This document shows, one piece after another, positions 1 to 8,947 of a DNA stretch of 64,000 nt (position 1 is the stretch's first letter; each line of letters begins with the position of its first letter). The DNA lies in the NCBI GenBank assembly GCA_050331695.1, contig JBHJGP010000026.1:26754-90753 (forward strand). The letters are read 5' to 3'. The notes beneath the pieces are model-generated. The model made no database searches, was not told where the DNA came from, and saw only the letters and a list, made by a program, of their open reading frames with translations. Origin of the DNA: JBHJGP01 sp050331695 (lineage in GTDB: Bacteria > Pseudomonadota > Alphaproteobacteria > Geminicoccales > Geminicoccaceae). The position numbers were made by a program, and so were the translations under genes.

Positions 1-297
1 CAGGCGTTTCAGGTTCCGCGCCTTGGCATTGTAGAGCCCGCAGGGCTTGATCAGGCTCGCGATCTCGGCCTCGTCGAGCTTGACCAAATCCTCCGGTGTC
101 TTGGCGACGGCGAACAGTTGATCCGCTGCCTTTCGGGTCATGGCGTCCCGGGATTGGGCACTGAGCACGGTCGCCACCAGGCTTTGAAAGGGCGTCCGTC
201 GGATCTTTACGCCCAGATCAGTGGCAACGGGTTTCGGCGGCGGATGGCTTTCGGCCAAACGCTCGAATACCGTCTCGATCGCGGTCGCGCTGAGCAT
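1..297 (-). CDS. nth: Endonuclease III-like DNA glycosylase/AP lyase, 3' end outside window
   Basis: Base-excision-repair glycosylase of the HhH-GPD family. Only the first 99 codons are inside the window. The visible part contains TPFQSLVATVLSAQSRD (about residues 36-52), matching the family's LSAQTTD segment, and LIKPCGLYNAKARNL near the cut, matching the conserved G-Y/L-N-x-K-A stretch. The helix-hairpin-helix, the catalytic Lys/Asp and the iron-sulfur cysteines would lie beyond the edge and cannot be checked. The ATG at 297 lies 8 bp after the stop of the YceI gene and is preceded by a run of G (GAGGGGGG), so the two are probably cotranscribed. The LSAQS-RD variant hints at an Nth-like paralogue and not the canonical enzyme. 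Confidence 0.8.
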   Translation of the reverse strand, partial: MLSATAIETVFERLAESHPPPKPVATDLGVKIRRTPFQSLVATVLSAQSRDAMTRKAADQLFAVAKTPEDLVKLDEAEIASLIKPCGLYNAKARNLKRL

Positions 298-305
298 GGC
301 CCCCC

Positions 306-998
306 TCAGTTCTGAGCCAGAAATTCAGCGTGGATCTCGACCTCGACCTCGTCGCCTATCGCCGGCACCAGATAATCCATGCCGAAAGCCGAGCGCTGAA
401 AGCTGGTTTCCGCCGCGAACCCGATCGTGTAGCGGCCCGTCAACAGATTGTTGGCGCCGCCATTGAAGGTCACGTCCAGGACAACGGGCCGGGTGACATC
501 GACAAGCGTGAGGTCGCCTCGGATCTCACCTGCGTTCTCGTCCGTCACCGAGATTTCCCGGGCGACGAACGAGGCTTCAGGAAAGCTCGCCACATCGAAC
601 CATTGGGGACCGCGCAATTCCTCCTCGAAGGCCTCATTGTTCACGTCGATGGAGCTGGTGTCGATGACGACCTGAAGATCCGAGGCCTCCGGTCGCTCGG
701 GGTCGAAGTCGAGGCTGGCATCGAAGCTGTTGAAGCGACCGACATAGGTCGAGAAGCCGAGGTGATCGATTTTGACCAGGAGCGTCGCGTGGTCGGGATC
801 GAGACGAAAGCTTCCCGCCCGCAAGGATGCCGGATCGAAGGTCTGGTGCTGGGCAGGGATCAAACGGCCGCAGGCGACAGCGCTCGCGAGCGCGGTCAGC
901 AACAAGGCCGCTCGGATACCCGCCAACCTCGGCACCGCCCGCGCAACACCCTGGGGCGCGCATCCACCGCGGTCCGCAGGTTCTATGGTACGTCTCAT
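306..998 (-). CDS. YceI-family periplasmic/lipocalin-like protein
   Basis: YceI proteins are small secreted beta-barrels that bind long isoprenoid or lipid ligands. The C-terminal 180 residues read as a full YceI domain: SFRLDPDHATLLVKIDHLG, then the F-x-x-F-D-A-S-L-D-F-D segment, I-D-V-N-N-E-A-F-E-E-E-L, F-x-x-A-S-F-P-E-A-S-F and G-D-L-T-L-V-D-V-T-R-P-V. A hydrophobic export segment (ALLLTALASAVAC) precedes it, with a weak lipobox-like AVAC. The open frame extends back to 1130, but I chose the ATG at 998, which has GGGGGTCGAG upstream; ATG 1013 is an alternative. The longer start would run into the divergent gene's promoter. Followed 8 bp later by the nth-like gene. Confidence 0.82.
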   Translation of the reverse strand: MRRTIEPADRGGCAPQGVARAVPRLAGIRAALLLTALASAVACGRLIPAQHQTFDPASLRAGSFRLDPDHATLLVKIDHLGFSTYVGRFNSFDASLDFDPERPEASDLQVVIDTSSIDVNNEAFEEELRGPQWFDVASFPEASFVAREISVTDENAGEIRGDLTLVDVTRPVVLDVTFNGGANNLLTGRYTIGFAAETSFQRSAFGMDYLVPAIGDEVEVEIHAEFLAQN

Positions 999-1128
999 TG
1001 GCTCGACCCCCATGAAACCACCGATTTGGTGGAATAAAACCTTGTTTGCCATCGAGCCGGATTTACCGATAACGTCGAGTTGGCTAACGTGGCGGCAAGT
1101 AAGAAGGTAACGAGATGGGGAAGCCTCC

Positions 1129-2169
1129 ATGCGAATTACATCTCTGATAGCCGGTTTTCTGGCTGCCGCGTTGTTGACGACCAGCTGGTCTGCTTGGGCG
1201 CAGGAAAGTGCCTGTGACGAGAATTACACGATCGAGGGTGGCGACTCACTGTCCCGCATTGCCGATCGGTTTTACGGCGATCGCGATAACTGGAGCCTGA
1301 TCTTCTACAGTAATCGCAGCGCCATAGGCGAGAACCCCTCGCTGATCTCCGTCGGTACCGAAATCTGGATCCCCTGTCCCGGCGACGAGTTGGCCGACGG
1401 CGAATTGCCGGAAGCCAATACTGAAAATGCCGAGGTTGAGCTGCTTACCGCCTCCGACTATCGGCCTTTCACCGACCAGAGCCTGCCCTTCGGCGGCATG
1501 GTGACCAGGATCGTCGCCGAATCCTTCGCCAGCCATGACGATGCGCCAACCTTCAAGATCGACTGGATCGATGACTGGTCGTCGCATCTATCGCCCCTGC
1601 TCGAAAGACGTATGTTCGACATGGGCTTTCCTTGGCTGCGCCCGCCCTGCGTCGACGACCCGGAGACCAAGATCGCCGATTGTCCGCGCAAGGCGTTCCA
1701 TTTTTCCGATCCGATCTTCGAGATGTTGATCGTTAACTTCGTTCGGCAGGCGGACAATTTCGATCCCGCCACCGACAAGGATTTGCATGGCAAGCGGCTG
1801 TGCCGGCCCGATGGCTACTTCACCTTCGATCTCGAGGACCGCGGCCTGATCTCCGGTGACACAATCACCTTGGTTCAGCCGCAGACCGTGGCTGAATGTT
1901 TTCAGCTTCTCGTCGACGAGGAGGTCGAGGTGGTGACGCTTAACGAATTCACCGGGCGTGACGCCATCGAGAATCTCGACCTTCACGCCACCGTCGCCGT
2001 CTCGGACAAGCTCGCCACGGTCCAGGGCCTCTACCTGATCGTTCACAAGCTTCATCCCCGGGCGACCGTGTTCATGCATCATTTCAACCGGGGCCTCAGA
2101 AAACTCCGGGAGGAGGGCCGATTGGACGAGATCGTCGCCGAGCATCTGGCCGAGTTCTACGGCGCCTGA
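1129..2169 (+). CDS. LysM domain fused to extracellular solute-binding protein
   Basis: 346-aa secreted protein. A signal peptide spans about residues 1-24 (AALLTTSWSAWAQ). A LysM-type peptidoglycan-binding repeat follows at about 33-87 (YTIEGGDSLSRIADRFYGD ... VGTEIWIPC). A family-3-like periplasmic solute-binding domain covers about 100-346, beginning ELLTASDYRPFTD and containing several Cys (C-x-D-D-P near 180, A-D-C-P). No permease or ATPase gene is adjacent, so it may be a wall-bound scavenger or sensor and not an ABC-transporter subunit. The ATG at 1129 is preceded by GGGGAAGCCTCC, a usable ribosome site. A terminator hairpin follows the stop. The ligand cannot be named. Confidence 0.78.
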   Translation: MRITSLIAGFLAAALLTTSWSAWAQESACDENYTIEGGDSLSRIADRFYGDRDNWSLIFYSNRSAIGENPSLISVGTEIWIPCPGDELADGELPEANTENAEVELLTASDYRPFTDQSLPFGGMVTRIVAESFASHDDAPTFKIDWIDDWSSHLSPLLERRMFDMGFPWLRPPCVDDPETKIADCPRKAFHFSDPIFEMLIVNFVRQADNFDPATDKDLHGKRLCRPDGYFTFDLEDRGLISGDTITLVQPQTVAECFQLLVDEEVEVVTLNEFTGRDAIENLDLHATVAVSDKLATVQGLYLIVHKLHPRATVFMHHFNRGLRKLREEGRLDEIVAEHLAEFYGA

Positions 2170-2196
2170 CACGGCACCGCGTTTGATCCGGAGACA

Positions 2197-2229
2197 GGGT
2201 GCCTCCTAGTGGGGGCGCCCTTTTCTTTT
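2197..2229 (+). terminator. Rho-independent terminator after LysM/solute-binding gene
   Basis: GGGTGCC at 2197-2203 pairs with GGCGCCC at 2214-2220 (7 bp, one G-U), directly followed by TTTTCTTTT. It lies 28 bp after the stop at 2169 and fits intrinsic termination of that monocistronic gene. Confidence 0.72.
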
Positions 2230-2378
2230 CTGGGTGAACGTCAACCGAGGAAGTCGATCGGTTCTCGGCTCAATCCAAGCTCGAACGGTAGGACCGAGCC
2301 CTAAGTCACCGATACTGCGGAGCGCACGAAGGTCGGCTCTACCGTATCCCTCATGGTTTGGATGCACGCCAGTGAACA

Positions 2379-3308
2379 CTAGGTAAGAGCAAGGAAGATC
2401 TCTTCCAGCACAGCTGGTCTGCCCGCGCGCTCCGCGGATCGCCGGGAAGCTGGGTTCAGGTGGTCGATTGTCCCGACCAGGAATCGATTTCGGTCCTGAG
2501 CCATCGTCGCAGCCCAAGCAGCCTGAGCTGACGCGGCATACCCCTGACCGCCATGTGCGCCCACGACCACCTCTTCGTTCACCTCATCCCCTTCGATCCA
2601 AGCCACGCTCCCTGGCGCTATGGCGAGAAGTCCAACAACGGAACCCTCGGCGACAATCGCACGTAGCTGATTGGCTTGGTGCCACATTCGCAGGTCATCA
2701 GGATGGGCGGCGGCGATGTTCCGCGCCAAATCTGGTGTGTGGTCTGCAACGTGTGCATAGCGATCAAAAGTGATTTCTATTGCGCCCTCGACGTCAGCGA
2801 AGGGCATCAGCTGAACACGACCGTCGGGCGGCGTCATGTCCCGGTGCCGGGCCGCATGGATAGTCACATCCGTCCGGGCCGTTGGGTGAACAATCCCGAC
2901 GGGTGCAACGCGCATACGCAAGTCAAGGGGTTCGAACATCGACCATTCCGATCGAACACAGTCACGAAATCTGTCCAGCTCTTCATCCGAGTGAGCCGCG
3001 CCAGCGAAGGAATGCGCCACGATCTCAACGAATGGGCGGTCCCTGTCATGCGCGTAGAAACGGATTCCGCCGATCAACTCTCCAGCTTCGGATCGGATGT
3101 GCCGATGGGCGTAGTCAGCATCTGCGACACCGGGCAGACTGATGTGGTCTGTGAACAGCTTGGCGAAAGCCGGATCGTCGATGTGTCCGACCTCACCGAC
3201 GAGCCAATCGTAAATCAAGGAACGGCCTTGCGCGCCAAACAGTTGCTCGGCCAGTAAGAGTTGATCCTGAAGCGACGGCCAGCGGGTAAGGTTTGCAAGT
3301 TCCATCAT
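2379..3308 (-). CDS. GNAT-family acetyltransferase-like protein
   Basis: 309 aa. The C-terminal third reads as a GNAT acetyl-CoA-binding fold: G-x-V-V-G-L-L-A-I-A-P-G, then ISGDE-like acidic strand, V-V-G-A-H-G-G-Q-G-Y-A-A-S-A-Q and finally LNPASRRSAERAGRPAVL, the usual N-x-x-S-R-x-x-x-x-R-x-G-R end of N-acetyltransferases. The N-terminal two thirds may be a second, degenerate GNAT-like half but show no catalytic motif I can name. Start ATG at 3308 (Met-Met) has no strong ribosome site. It stands alone, converging with nothing recognisable. Substrate unknown. Confidence 0.65.
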   Translation of the reverse strand: MMELANLTRWPSLQDQLLLAEQLFGAQGRSLIYDWLVGEVGHIDDPAFAKLFTDHISLPGVADADYAHRHIRSEAGELIGGIRFYAHDRDRPFVEIVAHSFAGAAHSDEELDRFRDCVRSEWSMFEPLDLRMRVAPVGIVHPTARTDVTIHAARHRDMTPPDGRVQLMPFADVEGAIEITFDRYAHVADHTPDLARNIAAAHPDDLRMWHQANQLRAIVAEGSVVGLLAIAPGSVAWIEGDEVNEEVVVGAHGGQGYAASAQAAWAATMAQDRNRFLVGTIDHLNPASRRSAERAGRPAVLEEIFLALT

Positions 3309-3496
3309 GGAAAAGGCCTATACCAATTGCTGATGGTGAGAAACCGACCCATGCCGCTAACCCGACCTTCGTGCGCGTGCAGTGAAGTACCGCTTCGTCC
3401 CGCAAAGCGGTTCTCGCCACGGCGCACGTGAGTAACCGGATCCCGCGCCAAGGGGGTATTTCCTATTGGGTTGCGAGGGTTCGCGCCTTCTTCGCC

Positions 3497-6400
3497 TTAG
3501 ATCGCGAAGTAGCGGGCCTGGGGATGGTGAAGGACGATGGCGCTGGTCGATTGCTCCGGGTGGAGCTGATCGCCCTCGCTCATCTCCAGACCGATGCGGC
3601 CAGCGTCCAAGAGTTCGAGCAGAAGACGTTGGTCGGCCATGTTGGGGCAGGCCGGGTAGCCGAAGCTGTAGCGCGAGCCCCGATAGCCCTGCTTGATCAG
3701 GGCGCTCATCTCCCGCTCGTCCTCATGGCCGAAACCGAGCTCGCCCCGGATCATCCGGTGGACATACTCGGCCAGAGCCTCGGCGAGCTCCACCCCAAGC
3801 CCATGGAGGCGCACATAGTCCTGATAACGGTCCGCCTCGAACCAGGCCCGGGCGACCTCGGAGGCGTGTTGACCGACGGTCACCACCTGCAGGCCCAAAA
3901 CATCCCGCTCCTCGGCGTTCACGTCCCGCATGAAATCGGCGATGCAAAGACCGTTCTGTTTTTTCTGACGCGGCAGACGAAACCGGCCGATCTCACGGCC
4001 ATGATCCTCCGGATCGAATAGGATCACGTCGTTACCCTCGCCGGCGGCGGGCCAGTAACCGTAGGCCGCCTGGGCTTTGAAGACTTCGTCGGCCGAGGTC
4101 TCCGCCACCAGATCGGCGAGAATGGGGCGCAGTTCCTTGGCCGCCCAGCTCTGGAACTCGCCGATGGTGCGGCCGTCCTTCTTGTAGCCCCAGTGAAACT
4201 GGTAGAGCATGTTCTCATTGAGGTAGGGCAGGAGCGCCTTGACCGGCACATCCTCGATCAGCTTCGCGCCCCGGAAGGGAGCCTCTGGCACGGTGACACC
4301 GCTGGCGAGCTGGTCCCGGCGCAGTTTGGTTTCCTCGACGTCGACCGGGCGCATCGCCGCCTGGTCATCGACCACGCTCAGGGTTCGATGTTTCTTGCCG
4401 AGACGGCCTTTTCGCTTCTCGCGTTCGGCGGAGAGGTGATCCTCGAGGCTGCCTGTGACGATCTTGTCCATCAGGTGAAGCCCGTCGAACGCGTCGCGGG
4501 CGTAAGCCACATGACCTGAGCTGTAGGCCTGGACGCAGTCCTCCTCGACATAGGCGCGGGTCAGCGCGGCGCCGCCCAGGATCACCGGCCATTGATTGTC
4601 GTTACGGCTCATCTCCTCGAGGTTTTCGCGCATGATCACGGTCGATTTGACCAGCAGGCCGGACATGCCGATGGCGTGGGCCCTGTGCTCCCGCGCCGCT
4701 TCGAGGATGCTGTTCAAGGGCTGCTTGATGCCGAGATTGACGACCCGGTAGCCATTGTTGGTGAGAATGATGTCGACCAGGTTCTTGCCGATATCGTGGA
4801 CGTCGCCCTTCACGGTCGCCAGCACGATCGTGCCCTTCTCCGAACCCTCGATCCGCTCCATGTGCGGCTCCAGATAGGCCACGGCCTTCTTCATGGTCTC
4901 GGCGGACTGGAGCACGAACGGAAGTTGCATCTTGCCGGCGCCGAACAGCTCGCCCACCACCTTCATGCCGTCGAGCAGAAAGCGATTGATGATGTCGAGC
5001 GGGGGGTGTTTGGCCAGAGCCTCCTCGAGATCGTCGTCGAGGCCGATCTTGTCGCCGTCGACGATCCGCACCTTTAGGCGCTCCTCGACCTCGGCCGGCC
5101 GCGCCTTCTCGGTCGTGGCCGCCTTGCGGTCGGCGAAGAGCGCCATGAAGGCCTGGAGCGGATCCGCGCCATCGACCCATCGGTTGAAGATCAGGTTTTG
5201 CGCCGCCTCGACCTCGGCTGCAGGGATCGAATGAAGCGGCAAGATCTTGGAGACGTGGACGATGGCGCCGGTGAGGCCCCGCTTCATCGCCTCGTCATGG
5301 AAAACCGAATTGAGAACATGGCGCGCGGGCGGATTGAGCCCGAAGGAGATGTTGGAGAGGCCCAGAATGATCTGGATCTCAGGAAATTTTCGTGAAATCG
5401 CCTCGATCGAGTCGAGGGTGGCGACGCCGAGTTCGCGATCGTCCTCGTTGCCGGTGCAGATGGTGAAGGTCAGCGGATCGATCAGAAGATCGCTGATCGG
5501 CAGACCATGGCGGTCGCAGGCGAAGTCCACCAGTCTCTGGGCGATCTCCAGCTTGCGGTCCGCGTCCTTGGCCATGCCCTCTTCATCGATGGTCAGCGCG
5601 ATGACCCCGGCGCCGAATTTTCGTGCCAGCTCCAGGCGTTTCGCCGGCGGTTCCTCACCATCCTCGAAATTGATCGAGTTGATGATCGCCTTGCCGCCAT
5701 AGAGCTGAAGCGCCTGATCCAGCACTGAGAGCTCCGTGGAATCGATCACCAATGGCGCGTCGACGCTGCCCCGGAGCCGGCTCACCACCTCGGTCATGTC
5801 CGCGACCTCGTCGCGGCCGACATAGGCCGTGCAAACGTCGAGGGTATGCGAGCCCTCCTTTACCTGGTCCCGGGCCATGGCGACGCAGCCATCCCAGTTT
5901 TCCGCCGCCTGCAGTTCGCGAAACTTTTTGGAGCCGTTGGCGTTGCAGCGCTCGCCGATCGCCAGATAGGCGTTCTCCTGGCGGAGCGGCACGGCCGAGT
6001 AGAGCGAGGCCACGGACGGTGTCCAGACGGGGTTTCTGGCCTTCGGCCGAGGCCGAAAACCATCCTCCGCCAGCCTTCGAAGCATGCCGTCCAGGGCCCG
6101 AATATGGACCTCGTTGGTGCCGCAACAGCCGCCCACCATGTTGACGCCGTCCTCGGTGACGAAGCGCTCCAGCCACCCGGCCATATCGTCGGGCCCGAGC
6201 GGGTAGTAGGGCTGACCGTCGCGCAGGACCGGCAGGCCGGCATTGGGCTGGACCGTGATCAGACCGGGCCAGGCCTCGGCCAGAAAGCGCAGATGTTCCG
6301 CCATCTCCTGGGGGCCGGTAGCGCAGTTGAGGCCGAGACTGTCGACATCCAAGGCGTGAATGACCGTGGCCGCCGCCTGAATATCGGGGCCTACCAGGAG

Positions 6401-6991
6401 CGTGCCCGTGGTCTCCACCGTCGCCTGCACCATCAAGGGCAGGTCCTTGGCTGTCTCGGCCAAAGCCCGTTTGGCGCCATTCACAGCCGCTTTGATCTGC
6501 AACGTGTCCTGGCAGGTCTCGACGAGCAGCGCGTCAGCGCCGCCCTCGATGAGCCCCTTCGCCTGGACGAAAAAGCCGTCTTCCAGCGCCTGGTAGCTCA
6601 CCTGACCAAGGCTGGCGAGCCGGGTTCCGGGACCGATCGCGCCGACGACGAACCGGGGTCCTTCATGGCCGCGCGACGCTTCGATGGCCTCCCGGGCCAA
6701 CTCGCTCGCGCGCCTGTTGATCTCATACGCCTGGGCCCCGAGATCGAACTCGGCCAAGGTCAGGGGCGCGCCGCCGAAGCTGTTGGTCTCGATGGCATCG
6801 GCGCCCGCTTCCAGGTAGCGACGATGGACGTCCAAAACGAAGTCGGGGCGGGAGAGGTTGAGGATCTCCGAGCAGTTTTCCTGGCCCCAGAAATCTTTCT
6901 CGATGTCGAGGGTGGCCGACTGGATCTGAGTGCCCATGCCCCCATCGAATAGGAGCACGCGATCCGACACTGTTTCAAGAAGAGAGGCCAT
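3497..6991 (-). CDS. metH: Methionine synthase, cobalamin-dependent (MetH)
   Basis: Transfers the methyl group of 5-methyl-THF to homocysteine via cobalamin. 1164 aa, slightly short of the E. coli enzyme (about 1227). Four modules are visible in order. The homocysteine-binding barrel (about 1-320) has zinc cysteines in GLNCATGP and VGGCCGT. The pterin-binding domain is at about 335-610. The B12 cap and B12-binding domains are at about 640-880, with the histidine-on motif GDVHDIGKNL. The SAM-binding reactivation domain (about 890-1160) has RYSFGYPACPNM and ends in SEGDQLHPEQSTSAI. It is the last gene of the regulator-metF-metH operon, 36 bp after metF. I see no cobalamin riboswitch in the operon leader. 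Confidence 0.97.
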   Translation of the reverse strand: MASLLETVSDRVLLFDGGMGTQIQSATLDIEKDFWGQENCSEILNLSRPDFVLDVHRRYLEAGADAIETNSFGGAPLTLAEFDLGAQAYEINRRASELAREAIEASRGHEGPRFVVGAIGPGTRLASLGQVSYQALEDGFFVQAKGLIEGGADALLVETCQDTLQIKAAVNGAKRALAETAKDLPLMVQATVETTGTLLVGPDIQAAATVIHALDVDSLGLNCATGPQEMAEHLRFLAEAWPGLITVQPNAGLPVLRDGQPYYPLGPDDMAGWLERFVTEDGVNMVGGCCGTNEVHIRALDGMLRRLAEDGFRPRPKARNPVWTPSVASLYSAVPLRQENAYLAIGERCNANGSKKFRELQAAENWDGCVAMARDQVKEGSHTLDVCTAYVGRDEVADMTEVVSRLRGSVDAPLVIDSTELSVLDQALQLYGGKAIINSINFEDGEEPPAKRLELARKFGAGVIALTIDEEGMAKDADRKLEIAQRLVDFACDRHGLPISDLLIDPLTFTICTGNEDDRELGVATLDSIEAISRKFPEIQIILGLSNISFGLNPPARHVLNSVFHDEAMKRGLTGAIVHVSKILPLHSIPAAEVEAAQNLIFNRWVDGADPLQAFMALFADRKAATTEKARPAEVEERLKVRIVDGDKIGLDDDLEEALAKHPPLDIINRFLLDGMKVVGELFGAGKMQLPFVLQSAETMKKAVAYLEPHMERIEGSEKGTIVLATVKGDVHDIGKNLVDIILTNNGYRVVNLGIKQPLNSILEAAREHRAHAIGMSGLLVKSTVIMRENLEEMSRNDNQWPVILGGAALTRAYVEEDCVQAYSSGHVAYARDAFDGLHLMDKIVTGSLEDHLSAEREKRKGRLGKKHRTLSVVDDQAAMRPVDVEETKLRRDQLASGVTVPEAPFRGAKLIEDVPVKALLPYLNENMLYQFHWGYKKDGRTIGEFQSWAAKELRPILADLVAETSADEVFKAQAAYGYWPAAGEGNDVILFDPEDHGREIGRFRLPRQKKQNGLCIADFMRDVNAEERDVLGLQVVTVGQHASEVARAWFEADRYQDYVRLHGLGVELAEALAEYVHRMIRGELGFGHEDEREMSALIKQGYRGSRYSFGYPACPNMADQRLLLELLDAGRIGLEMSEGDQLHPEQSTSAIVLHHPQARYFAI

Positions 6992-7027
6992 GGCCGCTTA
7001 ATGTTCCAATCTGAAAAAGACGATCGC

Positions 7028-7891
7028 TCAAGCGGCCTGGCCGGCTTGATCGGCGGCGAGAATTCGCATGGTCGCGAGCGTCAGCCGGCTGCGGTTGAGC
7101 GCGTAGAAGTGAAGATGATGGATGCCACCTTCGATCAGGCGCCGGGCATGGTCGGCGGCAACCCCGGCGGCGACGATGTTCGCCATATCGGGCTGATCCT
7201 CCAGGCCGGCGAAGGCGTGGGCGAGCCAGGGCGGGATGGTCGCACCACAGCTTTCGCTGAACCGGCGGATCGCCGGAAAATCATGGATCGGAATGATGCC
7301 GACACCGATCGGCACCTCGATCCCCCGGGCCCGGACGGCATCGCGAAAGCGCAAAACCTGGTCAGCGTCGAAGCAGTACTGGGGCAGGATCTGGTCGGCG
7401 CCGGCGTCGACCTTGGCTTTCAGATTGTCCAGATCGGCCGTCTGGTCGGCGGATTCCGGATGGCATTCTGGATAGCCGGCGACGCTGATATGGAACGGCG
7501 CCAGGCGTTTCAGCGCCGTTACCAGCGCCGCCGCATTGGCATGGCCATCGGCCCGCGGCCGGTACCTGGCAAGTCTAGGCATATCGCCTCGAAGCGCCAC
7601 GATCCGGCGCACGCCGCCCTGCCAGTAGCGCTCGGCCAGACGGCGAACATCCTCCCGATCAGCGCCCGCACAGGTCAAATGGGCCGCCAGCGGCATAGCA
7701 AAACGAGCGGCCAGGGCCTCGATCAGGGGCGCGGTCCGGTCGGTATCGGTGCCGGAGGCGCCGCAGGTGACCGAAACGAAGCTCGGCCGCAATGCCGCCA
7801 GCTTGGTGACCTCCGGCCAGAGACCGTCGCGGCCCTTTTCGGTTTTCGGCGGAAACAATTCGATCGATAACTCGACCGGGGGTCTGATCAT
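7028..7891 (-). CDS. metF: Methylenetetrahydrofolate reductase (MetF)
   Basis: Reduces 5,10-methylene-THF to 5-methyl-THF, the methyl donor for the downstream MetH. 287 aa, normal for the bacterial single-domain flavoenzyme. Seen: ELFPPKTEKG near the N-terminus (catalytic Glu region), VSVTCGASGTD, LRGDMP, VAGYPECHPES and the folate/FAD segment QILPQYCFDAD. The ATG overlaps the stop of the upstream regulator by 4 bp (ATGA), so translation is coupled. It supplies substrate directly to the next gene, which supports a dedicated methionine-cycle operon. Confidence 0.96.
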   Translation of the reverse strand: MIRPPVELSIELFPPKTEKGRDGLWPEVTKLAALRPSFVSVTCGASGTDTDRTAPLIEALAARFAMPLAAHLTCAGADREDVRRLAERYWQGGVRRIVALRGDMPRLARYRPRADGHANAAALVTALKRLAPFHISVAGYPECHPESADQTADLDNLKAKVDAGADQILPQYCFDADQVLRFRDAVRARGIEVPIGVGIIPIHDFPAIRRFSESCGATIPPWLAHAFAGLEDQPDMANIVAAGVAADHARRLIEGGIHHLHFYALNRSRLTLATMRILAADQAGQAA

Positions 7892-8889
7892 GCCACGGCG
7901 CTCCGGTTGGCGGCTGTTGGGTTGCCTTCAGCGAGGTTTGCGGTGTTGCGGGTTCGCCGCGCCTGCCAGATGACGGTGGCCATGACCTTGCCCTCCAGCC
8001 GTTTTGCCGGTCCCGGCGTCAGACCGGCGGCGCCGAACCAGGCCGCTATTTCCTGATCGCTGAAGCCCAGGCGACGGTGGTGATGATCGGCCCGAAGCTG
8101 CTCGACCGTGTGGGGGGCGAGGTCGACCACGACCAGCCGGCCCTGGGATGTCAGCACCCGCGCGGCCTCGGCGATCACCGCGGCCGGGTCCTCGGCGAAG
8201 TGCAGAACCTGGTGAAGGGTCACGGCGGCGAAGGATTCGTCCGGCAGGTCGAGCTGATACATGTCGCCCTGGCGGACCTGGCAGTTGCCGGTCCGGTCAT
8301 GTTCGAGATTGGCTCGGGCCACGCTCAGCATGTCCCGAGACAGATCGACGCCGAGCCCGAACCCGATCAGGCCGGACAAGATCTGCAGGATCCGGCCGGT
8401 GCCGGTGCCGACATCCAGAAGATTGGGCGGCGGATCATCGGCGAACAAGGAGATGATCGCCGCCTCGACCATGCTGTCGGCGACGGTTAGCTGACGCAGC
8501 CGGTCCCATTCGGGTGCCTGTTCATCGAAGAATTTGCGCGCCTTGATCTGCCGATCGGCCTTGATCTGGCGGATGCGCCGGCGGTCGGCGTCCAATTCGG
8601 GCGCGACATCGGGCACCAGCGCCAAGATCTGTTTGGCCACCTCATGGCCACCACCGTCGGTGGCGAGGCGATAAAAGACCCAAGCGCCCTCGCGGAACCG
8701 CTCCAGGAGGCCGGCGTCGGCCAAAAGCTTCAAGTGCCGCGAAATTCTAGGCTGGCTTTGGCCGAGGATTTGGGTCAGTTCGCTGACCGTCCACTCCCCC
8801 TGGCCGCACACCGCAAGCAGGCGCAGCCGGGACGGTTCGCCGGCGGCACGCAGCATCTGCAGAAGCTGGTCGAGGGACAGGGCAGCCAT
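7888..8889 (-). CDS. ArsR-type HTH regulator fused to SAM-dependent methyltransferase domain (SahR-like)
   Basis: 333 aa. An N-terminal ArsR winged helix (about 1-90) contains GEPSRLRLLAVC, WTVSELTQILGQSQPRISRHLKLL and the wing LERFREGAWVFYRL. A class I methyltransferase fold (about 130-310) has motif I NLLDVGTGTGRIL and GVDLSRDMLSVARANL. As I recall, ArsR regulators with this architecture next to methionine-cycle genes sense S-adenosylhomocysteine (SahR); that role here is inference. It heads the metF-metH operon and probably regulates it and itself. The frame starts at a TTG (8901), but the ATG at 8889 gives the more usual ArsR N-terminus; neither has a clear Shine-Dalgarno. Confidence 0.85.
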   Translation of the reverse strand: MAALSLDQLLQMLRAAGEPSRLRLLAVCGQGEWTVSELTQILGQSQPRISRHLKLLADAGLLERFREGAWVFYRLATDGGGHEVAKQILALVPDVAPELDADRRRIRQIKADRQIKARKFFDEQAPEWDRLRQLTVADSMVEAAIISLFADDPPPNLLDVGTGTGRILQILSGLIGFGLGVDLSRDMLSVARANLEHDRTGNCQVRQGDMYQLDLPDESFAAVTLHQVLHFAEDPAAVIAEAARVLTSQGRLVVVDLAPHTVEQLRADHHHRRLGFSDQEIAAWFGAAGLTPGPAKRLEGKVMATVIWQARRTRNTANLAEGNPTAANRSAVA

Positions 8890-8917
8890 GAGACGTTTCA
8901 ATATCGTTGAGTGAGGA

Positions 8918-8947
8918 TATATACATTTCCTTATATTCTGATGTCAA
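8918..8947 (-). promoter_or_regulatory. Sigma-70-type promoter of the regulator-metF-metH operon
   Basis: On the minus strand TTGACA (8947-8942) is followed after 18 bp by TATATA (8923-8918), with a predicted start near 8911 and a roughly 22-nt leader to the ATG at 8889. The spacer is AT-rich with an imperfect inverted repeat (GAATATAA ... TATATATC), a candidate autoregulatory operator. Consensus quality of the -35 box makes this the best promoter call in the window. Confidence 0.6.

Noticed and set aside
330..1037. 235-codon open frame antisense to the YceI gene
   Set aside because: Shadow frame; the YceI frame has clear family motifs.
3389..3411. ACCGCTT...AAGCGGT inverted repeat between metH and the GNAT gene
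   Set aside because: 7-bp arms with a 9-nt loop and no T-tract; too weak to call a terminator.
5846..6952. 368-codon open frame antisense to metH
   Set aside because: Mirror frame of a conserved GC-rich gene; no start context and no recognisable protein.
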